A stretch of DNA of 64,000 nucleotides from GCA-2746795 sp963747345 (GTDB lineage: Bacteria > Chloroflexota > Anaerolineae > Promineifilales > Promineifilaceae), in the NCBI GenBank assembly GCA_963747345.1, contig CAVVFA010000001.1, positions 124,001 through 188,000 of the forward strand. The letters run 5' to 3'. Under the pieces are notes generated by a model. The model saw nothing but the letters and a program-made list of their open reading frames with translations. It had not been told where the DNA came from and searched no databases. Positions 32,096 through 43,016 of this stretch are shown one piece after another. Within the stretch, counting starts at the first letter, position 1. Every line of letters begins with the position of its first letter. A program made the translations under genes and the position numbers.

Positions 32096-35000
32096 ATGAA
32101 TACGGACAAAGAACCACGCCCTCTTGCTGCCCATATTGGTTGGCGCGAACAAGCAGGTATCGGCTTACTATTTGCCGTCACTGCTTTGATTTTTGCCCCG
32201 ACTTTTATGCGGGGCTTGGCTTGCGGGCATGATACGTTTACCCATTTCTACCGTATCGTGCAGTTGGCGCTGAATGTGCAGGATGGCGCACCGTTTACGC
32301 AGTGGAGCCAACATTTTATGCGCGGCTATGGCTACACCATCTACCCCTTTTACGCCCCGCTGATGTATTGGTTAACGGCCGTTATCCATTTTCTTGGCTT
32401 CGATTTTAGTGCGGCGCTGCGCATTGTGACGTGGCTGATGCTCTTTTTGGCGGGATGGGGCAGCTACAATTTGGGACGACGTTATTTTAGTCCGGCTGGG
32501 GCGTTTGTGACGGGATTGGCTTATCTGTTTGCGCCGTATCTGATCTTCAATGCCACGCAGCGCGGCGCATTCCCTGAACTGTTGGGGCTGGCGCTTTTGC
32601 CCTGGGCACTGGCGGCTGCTGATATTGCCCTTGTGAGACGAACCCCACGGAGCTTGGTAACGGCCGTTTTTGCATTTTCCCTCGTTATGTTGTCCCACAA
32701 TATCATCCCCAACTTGGGGTTCATCGTCTTGCTGGGTCTCGCATTGAGCCGCAGCCAACGCCTCAACCCGCGTGCCATTTGGCAGGCATTATGGCCCGCC
32801 TTGACGGTGATTGGCCTAACGCTGCTCGTGACGTCGTTTTTCTGGCTGCCTGCTTATGTGGAACTAGATTTCACCCAAGCGCGGCGAGTGGATTCTCCAT
32901 TTGCTTCGTGGCCCCGTTTTGACCAGCATTTCTTACGCGGGGAGGAACTTGTCGGCTTCCCAGAAGAACCCGCCGATCCAGCGTTGACCAATCCGCCCAT
33001 CAGCTTAAAAATTGGTGGCGGACAAGCTTTGTTGGCAATTGTGGGGGTGTTTGTGAGCCTTGTGATGGGGGCTTACCGGCGACCCTGGTTTTGGATGTGG
33101 GCTTTGATAACGGCCGTTTGCCTTTTCCTGGCTACCCCTGCATCATGGTCTGTGTGGATGGCGCTGCCGCTGCCTGATTTTGTGCAGTTACCCACCCGCT
33201 TTTTGGGGCCAGCGAGTCTGGGTGTGGCCGTCTTAGCGGGTATCCCCGCCAACTTGTTGGGCGACCGATTTGAGGAATTTACCTGGCCGCAGGATTTTCA
33301 TCTCAACCTTCATTTTGATAACCGTGTTATATGTGATCGGGGCGGTGCTGGTGGTGGTATCTGGCTGGTTTTGGCTGTATCCGGTCATCTGTGAGGCGCC
33401 GGTGCAACCGACAGCGGCGACAGTGGCGCAGGCCACACAGTGGAATGGCGAAGGTGCTGTTTCCCGTTGGGGTGGGGATTCGCTTGGCGAAACCCTGCCG
33501 CGCTGGGTCGATACCCTGCCTGATCCAGATGTTTTTATGCCAGCGTATGCCGCTGGGGCGGCCATTAACCGTTTGCTGCTGCCAGAAACGGCCGTTTTGC
33601 AATCATGGACGCCACGCGCCAACGGCGACGACTACATCCTGCACCTGACTGAGCCAACCATACTCACCTACCGTAGTTTTTACAGCCCGTATTGGCGGGG
33701 ACGCCTCGATGGCACGGTTGTGGCGCTTTCACCGCAGGCGGGGGATGGCTTGATTCAAGTGGCGGTTCCGGCTGGCTCCGTTGAATTGTCTTTTACATTT
33801 GGCCCGACGGGGCTGCGGGTGTTGACGCTGATTGTTAGTGGGATAACGGCCGTTCTGCTGCTAGTGTGGGGCTGGCGGTCAAACACTCCTGTACCATCCC
33901 TTGCGCCGCCTTCCCGTCGGCAGTGGGGCTTGTTTGGCGGCATTGGAGTGCTGTTGTGGTTGCTGTTTGCTTATGTCAACTTCACCAACAATGGCATTCG
34001 CGCTGACCGGTTTTCAGAGGGTCGGTTGCAAGGTGTTGACCACCCAGCGCAAATTTCTTTTGGTGGGGAGTTTACTTATTTAGGGTTTGCCGGACAGATC
34101 AGTCGCTGCCTGCGGATAAGCCTATCCGCCTGACGCAGTATTGGACGGCTGAAAATGAGATTGGTGTCCCTTACCGTTTTCGCTTGCGCATCACTGATGA
34201 CGCGGGGCAGGTGTGGCATCAGCCGCTGAGTCGCCCGTCCAGCTATGCGGATGTTCCTGGCAAACCAGGCTGGCAGGTGGGCAGTTACGTAAGAGATGCT
34301 TACGAGTTCAATATGCTAATGGGAACGCCACCGGGAACTTATTGGCTGGAAGCAAGTGCTTTCCGCAGTGATACGGACTTGTCTTTGATGCCGAATGGGG
34401 TGGAAACGGCCGTTGATCCCGCCTGGGCGAGAGTGGGACAAATTGAAGTTACACCTGGGAAATGGCGACTTATAGAAGAAAATGCGCAGGTGGATACCTT
34501 TTCACCAACCTTGATGAAAACTGTGCCTCTCTTGACATTGATGGGCTGGACAGTGCCTGATGTGATCTGGCGACCGGGTGAATTAGCACAGGTTGATTTA
34601 CTTTGGCAGGGGGATGAGGCAGTTTTTGATAAGCAGATGACGGCAGATTTGTGGTTGGTAAATGAAAATGGGGATATGGTGGCGGAAACGGCCGTTATTG
34701 TAGGCAATCCTGGCGCAGAAAATGTGGTGCGCGACATCATATCATGGCGTTTGCCACCTGGACTAGAAACGGGTCTGCACACAGTTATGCTTTCCTTTGG
34801 CGGCCAGACCGTCGAATTGGGTCAATGGCAAATCGATGCGCCAGAGCGCACGTTTGAGCCGCCAGAAGTAGACATAATATCTGATTTTGCTGTGGATTTT
34901 GCTAAATTGGTAGGCTATTCATTAGCAAACGAAAACTATAGCCCCAGGTGATTCTGTAGAATTAGAATTGGTGTGGCAAGGTATGGCAGAAACACCTGTC

Positions 35001-35258
35001 AGTTATCGTGTTTTTGTGCACGTATTAGATGAAAATGGTAACTTAATTGCCCAATCTGATGCCATTCCCGATAACTGGACTCGACCGACGACAGGATGGG
35101 TAACCGGTGAGTACATTCGTGATCGACACATCATTCCTTTGCCAGCAGATGTAAAAAGCGGCGAATATACATTATTGGTGGGGTTTTACGACACAGCTAC
35201 CAACAAGCGTGCTGGTGAAACCGACCTGACAAAATTAAAGATTGATATAAAACAATGA
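32096..35258 (+). CDS. PTPS-related/YfhO-like polytopic membrane protein P3 (frameshifted)
   Basis: About 1050 residues after correction, closely parallel to the intact P4 downstream. ACGHDTFTHFYRIVQLALNV, MRGYGYTIYPFYAPLMYWL, YLFAPYLIFNATQRGAFPEL, VMLSHNIIPNLGFIVLLGLA, LPDFVQLPTRFLGPASLGVA, then an extracytoplasmic half with SFYSPYWRGRLDGTVV, two jelly-roll-like modules, and the tail SYRVFVHVLDENGNLIAQSD, WTRPTTGWVTGEYIRDRH and GEYTLLVGFYDTATNKR. Shifts are inferred near 33285, 34100 and 34945. Ends four bases inside the next start (ATGA). Glycan-related membrane function is inferred from the neighbourhood. Confidence 0.8.
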
Positions 35259-38200
35259 ACCCAATACAACAAGCTTCTCCTAAATACATCAGTCGACGTG
35301 AATGGGCTGTCAGTGGATTGATTTTTGCTTTAGCGGCCTTGATGATAGCGCCCACCTTGTGGTATGGGCTGGCTTGCAGCCCTGATGGACATATCCACTT
35401 TTATCGCATTGTCCATATGATAGATAATGTGCGCCATGGTGCGCCTTTCTTGCAATGGGGCGAACATTTTATGCGTGGATATGGGTATCCCATTTACGCT
35501 TTTTATGCGCCATTGACTTATTGGGGCTCTACCGGATTGTCCTTTTTAGGATTATCACCCAGCTTTGCGTTTCGTTTATTTGCCTGGCTCACTTTGTTTG
35601 TTGGCGGCTGGGGGGCGTATCATCTAGGTCGGCGCTACTTTTCCCCTAATGCGGCGTTTGTTACCGGGCTTGCTTATCTGTTTGCGCCTTATTTTATTTT
35701 TGATGCAGTGCAACGGGGGGCGGTTCCTGAAACATTAGGTCTGGCTTTGCTGCCCTGGGCGTTGGTTGCCGCTGATTTGGCGATGGTTCGTCGCTCGCCA
35801 AGAGCCATCGCATTGGCTTCTGTATTATTTGCGTTGGTCGTTTTGTCGCACAATGTCATCCCCAATTTAGGGTTCTTGATTTTGCTATTTTTGGTGATGA
35901 TTCAGAGCCAGTCCTGGAAGAATCCCCGCCTTTTTTGGCAATCGGTTAGACCAGCAGTGCTCATTATTGTGCTGGCTTTGGGGCTTTCTGCTTTCTTCTG
36001 GTTGCCGGCGTTTATAGAGCTAGGTTATACCGCTACGCGTCACCCCGTCGCCCGAATTGGTGATGTATGGCCTCATTTTGAAACCAGCTTTTTACAACTG
36101 GACAAACTGATTGGATGGCCGGTTGAACCAGCAGATAAGGGGCTCACCAATCCACCATTTAGCCAACGTTTTGGCCCAGGGCAGTTTGTTTTGGCGCTTG
36201 TTGGGCTTCTTTCCTTGATTGGATATAAGCATCCACGGCGGAGGGTGCTTGTTGGCTGGGGAATCATTATGGTGGTCAGTTTGTTTATGACCACTGTGGC
36301 GTCACGGCCGTTATGGCTTTATCTGCCTTTGCCTGATTTTGTGCAGTTACCTGCCCGTTTTTTGGGGCCAGCCACACTGGCCGCCGCTCTGCTGGTTGGT
36401 ATTCCAGTTAACTGGGTGAGCGACCGATGGTGGGATGATGAGGGCAAGCGTCGGTGGTTGGTTGTGGTGACTGTGGCTGTCGTTGCTGTGGTGGTGGTTG
36501 TGTCTGGGTGGCCCTGGCTTTATACCGCTTATTGTGAGCCACCAGTTGAGGTGCCAATGGCACTTGTAGCCGACAAGACACGGTGGACGGAAGAAGGGGT
36601 CATGATGGGTTGTGGGGGAGAGTGTCTGGGTGAAGTGCTGCCTGGTTATATTGAGCAGATGCCTGCCTTGGATGGTGTTTTTTCACAATATGAAGCCGGA
36701 GGTGATGTAAATCGTTTAGTGCTGCCGGAAACGGCCGTTTTGCAAGATTGGCAGCACGCTCCTGCTCGTGATGTATACCAGATCAGTATGCCCACGTCAC
36801 AAGCTGTTACGTATCAAGCCTTTTATTTCCCTGGCTGGCAAGCCCGGCTTAATGGCGAGCCGGTCTCATTACAACCAACAACAGAAGGTTTGATTCAATT
36901 TACTTTGCCAGAGGGAGAGTCTTCACTTGTACTCTGGTTTGGGCCGACTCCGTTGCGTTGGGCCACATTGTTCATAAGCGGGATGTTTGCGATTGGTTTA
37001 TTGTGGTGGGGGCGACGGCGTGGTATGGCATATGAGCCTGAACCAACCCCAACAAAGCGTACATTTTTACTGTGGCTGGCTGTTTTGCTCATGCTTGGTG
37101 TGGGCAGAGTATTGGTTGAACGGGTTGATTCACCTATTCGTATGCAGCGTTTGCAAAACGGCCGTTTTACCGGTGTCGATGTGCCGACAGAGATTCAATT
37201 TAATGGTGAATTTATGCATCTGGGTATCAGTGGCATTGAGCCAGTCGTCGCCAATGAACCATTTGAGCTTATACAATATTGGGGTGCGCTTCGTGACATT
37301 GGCGTCCCATACGCTTTTCAATTGCAAATTGCTGATGATAGCGGTCAGGTGTGGAATTTGCCTTTTACACGTCCACCTGAGTTTGAATCTTTGCCGGGTA
37401 AACCGGGGTGGCAGGTTGATTATTATGCGCGAGATGCCTACTTGTTTGAGTTGCAGCCAGGTACACCGCCAGGCGATTACTGGGTAGAAGCCTATGTTTA
37501 CCGCAAGGATGTGGACCTCTCTCTGTTGCCTAGAGATGCAGACACGGCTGCTGACCCCTCCAGAGCGCGACTTGGCCGACTTACAGTGCAGCCCGGTGAG
37601 TGGCTCATTGATGCAGACAGTGCCGAAGTAACAACTTATTTTCCTCAAGAAACTGGTGTGCCTGGTCTAACTTTAGAAGGCTGGTCTTTGCCTGAAATCA
37701 CCTGGCGTGCTGGAGAAAATGCTTCCCTGGATTTATTGTGGAAAGGTGATGGTGTTATGTCAACAGAGCCATTAGTCGCTACCATTTATTTGACGGATGA
37801 TAGCGGCGCGAAAGTGACTGAGCATGTGATCACTATCGGGCAGAGTTATCCCACCACAATGTGGCGAGCGCAAGAGTTGGTGCGCGATAAGGTTATGTGG
37901 CGATTGCCTGCGGCCGTTGATTCAGGTATTTATCCTGTTTGGCTGGACATAGACTCCACGACTATTCCCCTGGGTGAGTGGCAAATCGCTGCGCCACCGC
38001 GCACGTTTGAGCAGCCTGAGATAGACAATGTATCAGACTTCACGGTGGAATTTGCTCGTTTGTTTGGGTATTCGTTATCAGAAACGGCCGTTTCCCCCGG
38101 CCAATCAGTTGAATTAGAACTGGTCTGGCAGTCTGTGACTGAAACGCCTACCAGCTATCGTGTATTTGTGCATGTATTGGATGAAAACGGCAATCTTATT

Positions 38201-38407
38201 ACCCAGTCTGATGCGATACCAGACAACTGGACACGTCCCACAACAGGTTGGGTCAGCGGCGAATACATCCAAGATAGGCATACACTTTCACTGCCGTCTG
38301 ATACAGCCCCAGGCGCTTACTCACTGGTCGTCGGTTTTTATGAGACAATAACTGGCAGCCGTTTGGGCGAAGCAGAAATTGGTGTTTTGACGGTGGGTGA
38401 TGGCTAG
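35255..38407 (+). CDS. PTPS-related/YfhO-like polytopic membrane protein P4
   Basis: 1050 residues, intact, the reference copy for the P family. Residues about 1-400: 10-12 predicted membrane spans with ACSPDGHIHFYRIVHMIDNV, MRGYGYPIYAFYAPLTYWG, FVTGLAYLFAPYFIFDAVQR and LPDFVQLPARFLGPATLAAA. Residues 400-620: an extracytoplasmic domain with FYFPGWQARLNGEPVSLQP, then another span pair (about 570-640). Residues 650-1050: consecutive beta-sandwich modules, ending SYRVFVHVLDENGNLITQSD, WTRPTTGWVSGEYIQDRH and GAYSLVVGFYETITGSRLG. Overlaps P3 by four bases and G3 by eight. Similar to P3 along its whole length. Function unassigned; likely envelope polysaccharide or glycoprotein biogenesis. Confidence 0.85.
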   Translation: MNPIQQASPKYISRREWAVSGLIFALAALMIAPTLWYGLACSPDGHIHFYRIVHMIDNVRHGAPFLQWGEHFMRGYGYPIYAFYAPLTYWGSTGLSFLGLSPSFAFRLFAWLTLFVGGWGAYHLGRRYFSPNAAFVTGLAYLFAPYFIFDAVQRGAVPETLGLALLPWALVAADLAMVRRSPRAIALASVLFALVVLSHNVIPNLGFLILLFLVMIQSQSWKNPRLFWQSVRPAVLIIVLALGLSAFFWLPAFIELGYTATRHPVARIGDVWPHFETSFLQLDKLIGWPVEPADKGLTNPPFSQRFGPGQFVLALVGLLSLIGYKHPRRRVLVGWGIIMVVSLFMTTVASRPLWLYLPLPDFVQLPARFLGPATLAAALLVGIPVNWVSDRWWDDEGKRRWLVVVTVAVVAVVVVVSGWPWLYTAYCEPPVEVPMALVADKTRWTEEGVMMGCGGECLGEVLPGYIEQMPALDGVFSQYEAGGDVNRLVLPETAVLQDWQHAPARDVYQISMPTSQAVTYQAFYFPGWQARLNGEPVSLQPTTEGLIQFTLPEGESSLVLWFGPTPLRWATLFISGMFAIGLLWWGRRRGMAYEPEPTPTKRTFLLWLAVLLMLGVGRVLVERVDSPIRMQRLQNGRFTGVDVPTEIQFNGEFMHLGISGIEPVVANEPFELIQYWGALRDIGVPYAFQLQIADDSGQVWNLPFTRPPEFESLPGKPGWQVDYYARDAYLFELQPGTPPGDYWVEAYVYRKDVDLSLLPRDADTAADPSRARLGRLTVQPGEWLIDADSAEVTTYFPQETGVPGLTLEGWSLPEITWRAGENASLDLLWKGDGVMSTEPLVATIYLTDDSGAKVTEHVITIGQSYPTTMWRAQELVRDKVMWRLPAAVDSGIYPVWLDIDSTTIPLGEWQIAAPPRTFEQPEIDNVSDFTVEFARLFGYSLSETAVSPGQSVELELVWQSVTETPTSYRVFVHVLDENGNLITQSDAIPDNWTRPTTGWVSGEYIQDRHTLSLPSDTAPGAYSLVVGFYETITGSRLGEAEIGVLTVGDG

Positions 38408-40589
38408 ATTCCGCAGTGTGTCGGAGCCGGTATGGATGCTGCTGTTGGGACTGCTTGTGTTGGCGGGCGGTCTGTTTGTGAGCAGCGGCCGTTTTCATTC
38501 CGTTGATGAGTCAGCGATGTTTGTGGCGGCGCATAATCTCGTCACCGAAGGCGTGCCGCATACAAACCAGATGGGCTACTCGCTGTGGGCGCTGCGTCCC
38601 GGTGAAGCGGTGAACAGTCTCAGCCCGGATGGCAACCTCTACACCAAGAAAAGCCCCGTCATGATTGGCCTGCTCGTGCCACTCATTGCCCTGGCGCGAT
38701 TGGTTGGACTAGAGACCGTGCGGGTGGCTTTGTGGATGGGACCGGTGCTTTTGGCGGGAACGGCCGTTCTCCTTTATTCCCTCTCCCGTAAACTCAATTA
38801 CCAGCGGGGCACGGCTACCATCACCACCCTCCTCTTCGCCTTCGCTACCATGGCGCTACCCTACAGCCAAACCATCTTCGGCGAAATGATGGCCATGTTT
38901 GGCTTGATGCTGTCCTTGTGGAGCCTCATTCAACTACGCATCACCCTGCACGTAGCCCGCTACGCTTTTCTTTGTGGGCTGGGCCTCGCCCTCGCCATGG
39001 GGGTCAATATGGTATATGCGTTCGTAGCCCTCTTGTTTGGCTCCTTTTTAGCGGTTGGATTCCTGGTTGTCAATGCCCTACCACCTCCTGTTGGTGACAC
39101 GCATCAGAGACCGCTCACAGCCAGCGAGCAGCGCCAAAATAGACGTGAAGGAAACCTGCACATCATAAAGGTTTTCTCCTGGTTTGCGTTACCAATTATC
39201 CTCCTGGGCTTCGGGCTGCTGGCTTACAATCAGATCCGTTTTGGTGACTGGTTGACGACGGGCTACAACTTCGCCCCAGGGCAAGAAGGCTTCACCACGC
39301 CGTTGTGGTGGGGAATGGCTGGCTTGCTGTTCAGTCCGGCACGGGGCTTGCTCTGGTACAGTTTCCCCGTGATTTTAGGAGTGGTTGGCTTCCCCCAGTT
39401 TTTTAAACGAGAAAAAGTTCTATCCTGGTTGATGGTGACCGTCATTGCCATGCAAGTTTTTGCGTTTTCTCTGTGGTGGGAATGGTGGGGCGGTTATGGT
39501 TGGGGGCCGCGCTTTTTGCTGCCCATTGTGCCGTATCTGATGATTTTTGCGCTGCCGTTTGTGGAGAGAGCCACTTCGACAAGCTCAGTGACCAACGCTC
39601 ACGGCAATCGTCTCGCTCAAACAGTCATTGGTATCGTGGCGCTGGTGGGGATATTGGTGCAAGTAGCTGGTGTGGATGTAGATGCGAACCGGTACGAGCA
39701 ATGGCTTGATGCGAATTTCCCCGCCCCAGTAGATGCTTCCCTGCGCTACCATCATGATCCGGCGTTGGTGTATGATGTGGCCGCGTCGCCTATCTTTAAC
39801 CATTGGCAGCAGCTTTTGGCTGGTGAGGCAGATAATTTGGCCTGGTTACTTCCCGATGCCGCCCCGCAACTGCCTGAGATAGCGACTGCCATTCAGAGCC
39901 AGCAGCAGCCTGGGGATGCGCTCATTTTTGTCGAGCCAGACCTGCTTTACGAGGTGCTGGATGCTGATTTACCGCCAGCCTATGGCCTGCCCTACAACGT
40001 CGATCCGGCAGATGAGCTGGCGCATACGTTGTTCGAGGCGGCGATTGATGAGGCGCAGCGCCTATGGCTGGTGACGTGGTATGCGCCTGGGGATCCGGCC
40101 AATTGGTATGAAGCGAACTTGCGCCAGGATTGGTCGAGCATCAGCGACGAATGGCTGGGGGATTACCGGCTGATTTTGCTGGCTAGAACACCAATCGCTG
40201 AAAAGATGATGCCTGTGGACGTGGATTTTGGTGACATTCATTTGCTTGAATATGCGGTTGAGCGAGTGGGGGAAACGTTGTTTGTGACGTTTGTCTGGGA
40301 AGCGAATGAGACCATTCCTGCTGATTATGTTAACTTTGTGCAGGTTTTTGGGGAGGGTTCCCGTTTAATAACCCAACAAGATCGCCCGCCACAAGCGGGT
40401 TACAGGCTCACCTCCAGTTGGCAAGTGGGCGAGGTCGTCAAAGACCAGTATGCTTTCTCATTGGATAATGAAGGTGAAGCTATTCAGATTCACGTTGGTT
40501 GGTATTCGTGGCCTGATTTAGAGCGCTTGCCGGTGACGGCGCATGATGACCATCAAGTATCAGAAAACAGTCTGATACTGCGACCTTGA
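38400..40589 (+). CDS. PMT-like polytopic membrane glycosyltransferase G3
   Basis: 729 residues, intact. GT-C-like: first span then SGRFHSVDESAMFVAAHNLV (acidic DE loop), NLYTKKSPVMIGLLVPLIAL, MALPYSQTIFGEMMAMFGL, WWEWWGGYGWGPRFLLPIVP, and a soluble tail with GDIHLLEYAVERVGETLFVT, NFVQVFGEGSRLITQQDRPP and IQIHVGWYSWPDLERLPVTA. ATG at 38400 overlaps the P4 stop; GTG at 38397 is an alternative. A TTCGACAAGCTCAGTGAC repeat at about 39571-39592 is read as ATSTSSVTNA between spans. Less similar to G1 and G2, more like the branch with KSP in the second loop. Confidence 0.82.
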   Translation: MARFRSVSEPVWMLLLGLLVLAGGLFVSSGRFHSVDESAMFVAAHNLVTEGVPHTNQMGYSLWALRPGEAVNSLSPDGNLYTKKSPVMIGLLVPLIALARLVGLETVRVALWMGPVLLAGTAVLLYSLSRKLNYQRGTATITTLLFAFATMALPYSQTIFGEMMAMFGLMLSLWSLIQLRITLHVARYAFLCGLGLALAMGVNMVYAFVALLFGSFLAVGFLVVNALPPPVGDTHQRPLTASEQRQNRREGNLHIIKVFSWFALPIILLGFGLLAYNQIRFGDWLTTGYNFAPGQEGFTTPLWWGMAGLLFSPARGLLWYSFPVILGVVGFPQFFKREKVLSWLMVTVIAMQVFAFSLWWEWWGGYGWGPRFLLPIVPYLMIFALPFVERATSTSSVTNAHGNRLAQTVIGIVALVGILVQVAGVDVDANRYEQWLDANFPAPVDASLRYHHDPALVYDVAASPIFNHWQQLLAGEADNLAWLLPDAAPQLPEIATAIQSQQQPGDALIFVEPDLLYEVLDADLPPAYGLPYNVDPADELAHTLFEAAIDEAQRLWLVTWYAPGDPANWYEANLRQDWSSISDEWLGDYRLILLARTPIAEKMMPVDVDFGDIHLLEYAVERVGETLFVTFVWEANETIPADYVNFVQVFGEGSRLITQQDRPPQAGYRLTSSWQVGEVVKDQYAFSLDNEGEAIQIHVGWYSWPDLERLPVTAHDDHQVSENSLILRP

Positions 40590-40605
40590 GTGTTACGATA
40601 CACCT

Positions 40606-42914
40606 ATGACAAACACGCAGAATCACTCTCTAAAAACACTCTGGTGGGAATGGCTGTTGCTGGTGGCGGCACTGGCAATCTTTGGCGCTGTCGTCATGAC
40701 TGGCTCCCGCCAGAAATCAGCCTCTTTTGACGAGCAAAATCATCTGACGGCCGGTTACACCTACCTGAAAACGGGCGATCCCCGCTTATCGGATGCCCAT
40801 CCCCCCCTGGCGGCGATGCTGGCGGCAGCCACCTTGCTGCCCCGCGATGACATCGTGCTGCCACTGGAAGACTCCACTTGGGAACGTGGGGATCGCGTCT
40901 TGTTTTCCGACCTGTTTTTCTGGCAGAGCAATACCAATCAGCAAGAGATGTTGGTGGCAGCGCGGATTCCCATCATGCTGACGGGGATGCTGTTGTTGGC
41001 TGGCCTATGGTTGTGGGGGCGGCAGTTGGCCGGACGCTGGGCAGGTTGGATTGCCCTGTTTTTGGCTATGCTAGACCCCAATCTCATCGCCAACTCGCGC
41101 GTGGTAACAACGGATTTGGCGCTGACGGCGTTCTTTTTTCTGGCGATGTGGCGTTTCTGGTGCTGGCTTGAGCAGTCGCTTCAACAAGTTCAGCGAATGC
41201 AGTTTTGGCTCAATACACTTTGGGTCGGTATCTTTGCTGGTCTAGCGATTTCATCCAAGTATACGGGGTTGCTCATTTGGCCGGTGGCGCTGTTGGGCGG
41301 CTTGGTTTACATAACGGCGCTAGATAGAGAGACTATCCAGTCCCACTGGAAAAATTGGCTATTTGGCTTTGTGGGCATGGGTCTGATTAGCCTGTTGGTT
41401 TTGTGGGCAGTGTATGGGTTTTCAATCGGGGTGGCGGCAGATTTTCCGTTAGGGATGCCGCTGCCTGCGCCGTTCTTCTGGCAAAGTTTGTGGCGCACGT
41501 TTGTGAAGCTGCCCGACGAAGCCACGTCTAAGCTCAACTTTTTGCTGGGCGAGGTCTCTCCTGGGGGCTGGTGGTACTACTTCCCGGTGGCGTTGGCGGT
41601 GAAGACGCCGTTGCCGACGCTGATTTTGTCGGTGGTGGGCATGGTGGCTGTCTGGCGAAACCAACGCATACGAGAAACGGCCGTTATCTGGCTGCCCCCT
41701 CTAGCATTTCTAGCACTAGGCATGACGGGAAAACTGACCATCGGCTACCGCCACATGCTGCCCGGTATTCCCTTTTTGATTTTATTGGGGGGACTGGGTG
41801 GCGCCTGGTTGATTGACTTGGGTTCACAGAAACAGTCACTGAGCCTGTCGAAGTGGTTGATTGCCTGTCATTGTTTTGAGCACTGCTGTTTGTTTGGTTT
41901 GGCTACAAAGCGGTGCGCATTACGCCCCACGAGGATGCGTATTTCAACGAGTTGGCTGGTGATTGGACGAATTGGAGCGAAATCCTTGTCGATTCCAACC
42001 TGGATTGGGGGCAGGATTTGATTGCGCTGCGCCAGTTGATGCACGATTACGGGCTGGCTGAGGTCAATCTGGCCTACTTTGGGCTGGCTGTGCCGGAGGT
42101 TTACGACATTAACTACAAGCCGCTGCCTGGGTATTGGCGGTTGGGCGGCGGGGCAGAGGTGTCGGCGTTTAATCCGTACACACCTGCGCCTGGATGGTAT
42201 GCCATTAGTGCCACCAGTTTGCGCCTGGGCTTGCTCTCGCCGGAAACAGTCGATTATTATGCGGCTTTCCGCGACATGGAGCCGGTGAGTCGGGCTGGCT
42301 ATTCGATTTATCTCTACTATATTCCAGAAGAAACGTATGAGGGTGTTAATCGGGTGGTGGTGACGGGCAAACCGGTCGGCCAACATAGCGCGAATGAATT
42401 GGGCATTACGCCGCCAGAACAGACCATCGCCAAATGGACGGGTTCGCTAGACACGGTGATTTATCCACAGGGCGAGGGCTTTGCGGCGGATTATATGCCG
42501 GTTGAGGCCAGTTTTGGGGATGTGATGCTGCTGCTGGGATATGAACTGGGAGAACAGACTGAAGCGTTCTTGCCCGTCACCCTTTATTGGCAGGTTGGCG
42601 AACAACCGATGGCGGCGCCTGCGCCTGCTGCTGGCTCACCGCTGTCTGCGTTTGTGCATCTGACGGGTGAGGAGGTGTGGCAGGTGGCCGCGCAATACGA
42701 TGGCTGGGATACGGCCATGCGTGGTCTGGAGCCGGGCGATGTCATCGCGCAGCAAATCCGCTTGCCGCTTGGAGGTGTAGACGTAGGTGAATATACGCTG
42801 CTGACTGGTTTGTATTCGCCGCAGACGGGTGAGAGATTGGTGCCGGAAATAAGCTCGGGAACGGCCGTTTCCGATGAAAATTTCATACGATTGGAACGTA
42901 TTATTATAAAGTAG
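40606..42914 (+). CDS. PMT/GT39-like membrane glycosyltransferase G4 (frameshifted)
   Basis: About 769 residues. First span then SASFDEQNHLTAGYTYLKTG with the catalytic-type Asp-Glu, DPRLSDAHPPLAAMLAAATL, DPNLIANSRVVTTDLALTAF, FLAMWRFWCWLEQSL and GKLTIGYRHMLPGIPFLILL, all typical of PMT_2 proteins. The second half contains AYFNELAGDWTNWSEILVDS, NLDWGQDLIALRQLMHDYGL (a conserved region seen in such proteins) and the tail FGDVMLLLGYELGEQTEAFL, VGEYTLLTGLYSPQTGERLV. A shift falls at about 41830-41880, exactly where a CTGAGCCTGTCGAAG repeat is inserted. Confidence 0.8.
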
Positions 42915-42980
42915 CAAAGTTGCAGAGTGGCAAGGTTGCATGGTTACTTTGCCACTTTGCAACTTTGCCGCCCTGCCACA
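42915..42980. repeat. GCAAAGTTGCAGAGTGGC / GCCACTTTGCAACTTTGC inverted repeat
   Basis: Intergenic hairpin between G4 and P5; same family as 9258-9372. Confidence 0.75.
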
Positions 42981-43016
42981 TGAATGTTTAATCCCCCTGC
43001 GATACAATCACCCGCG

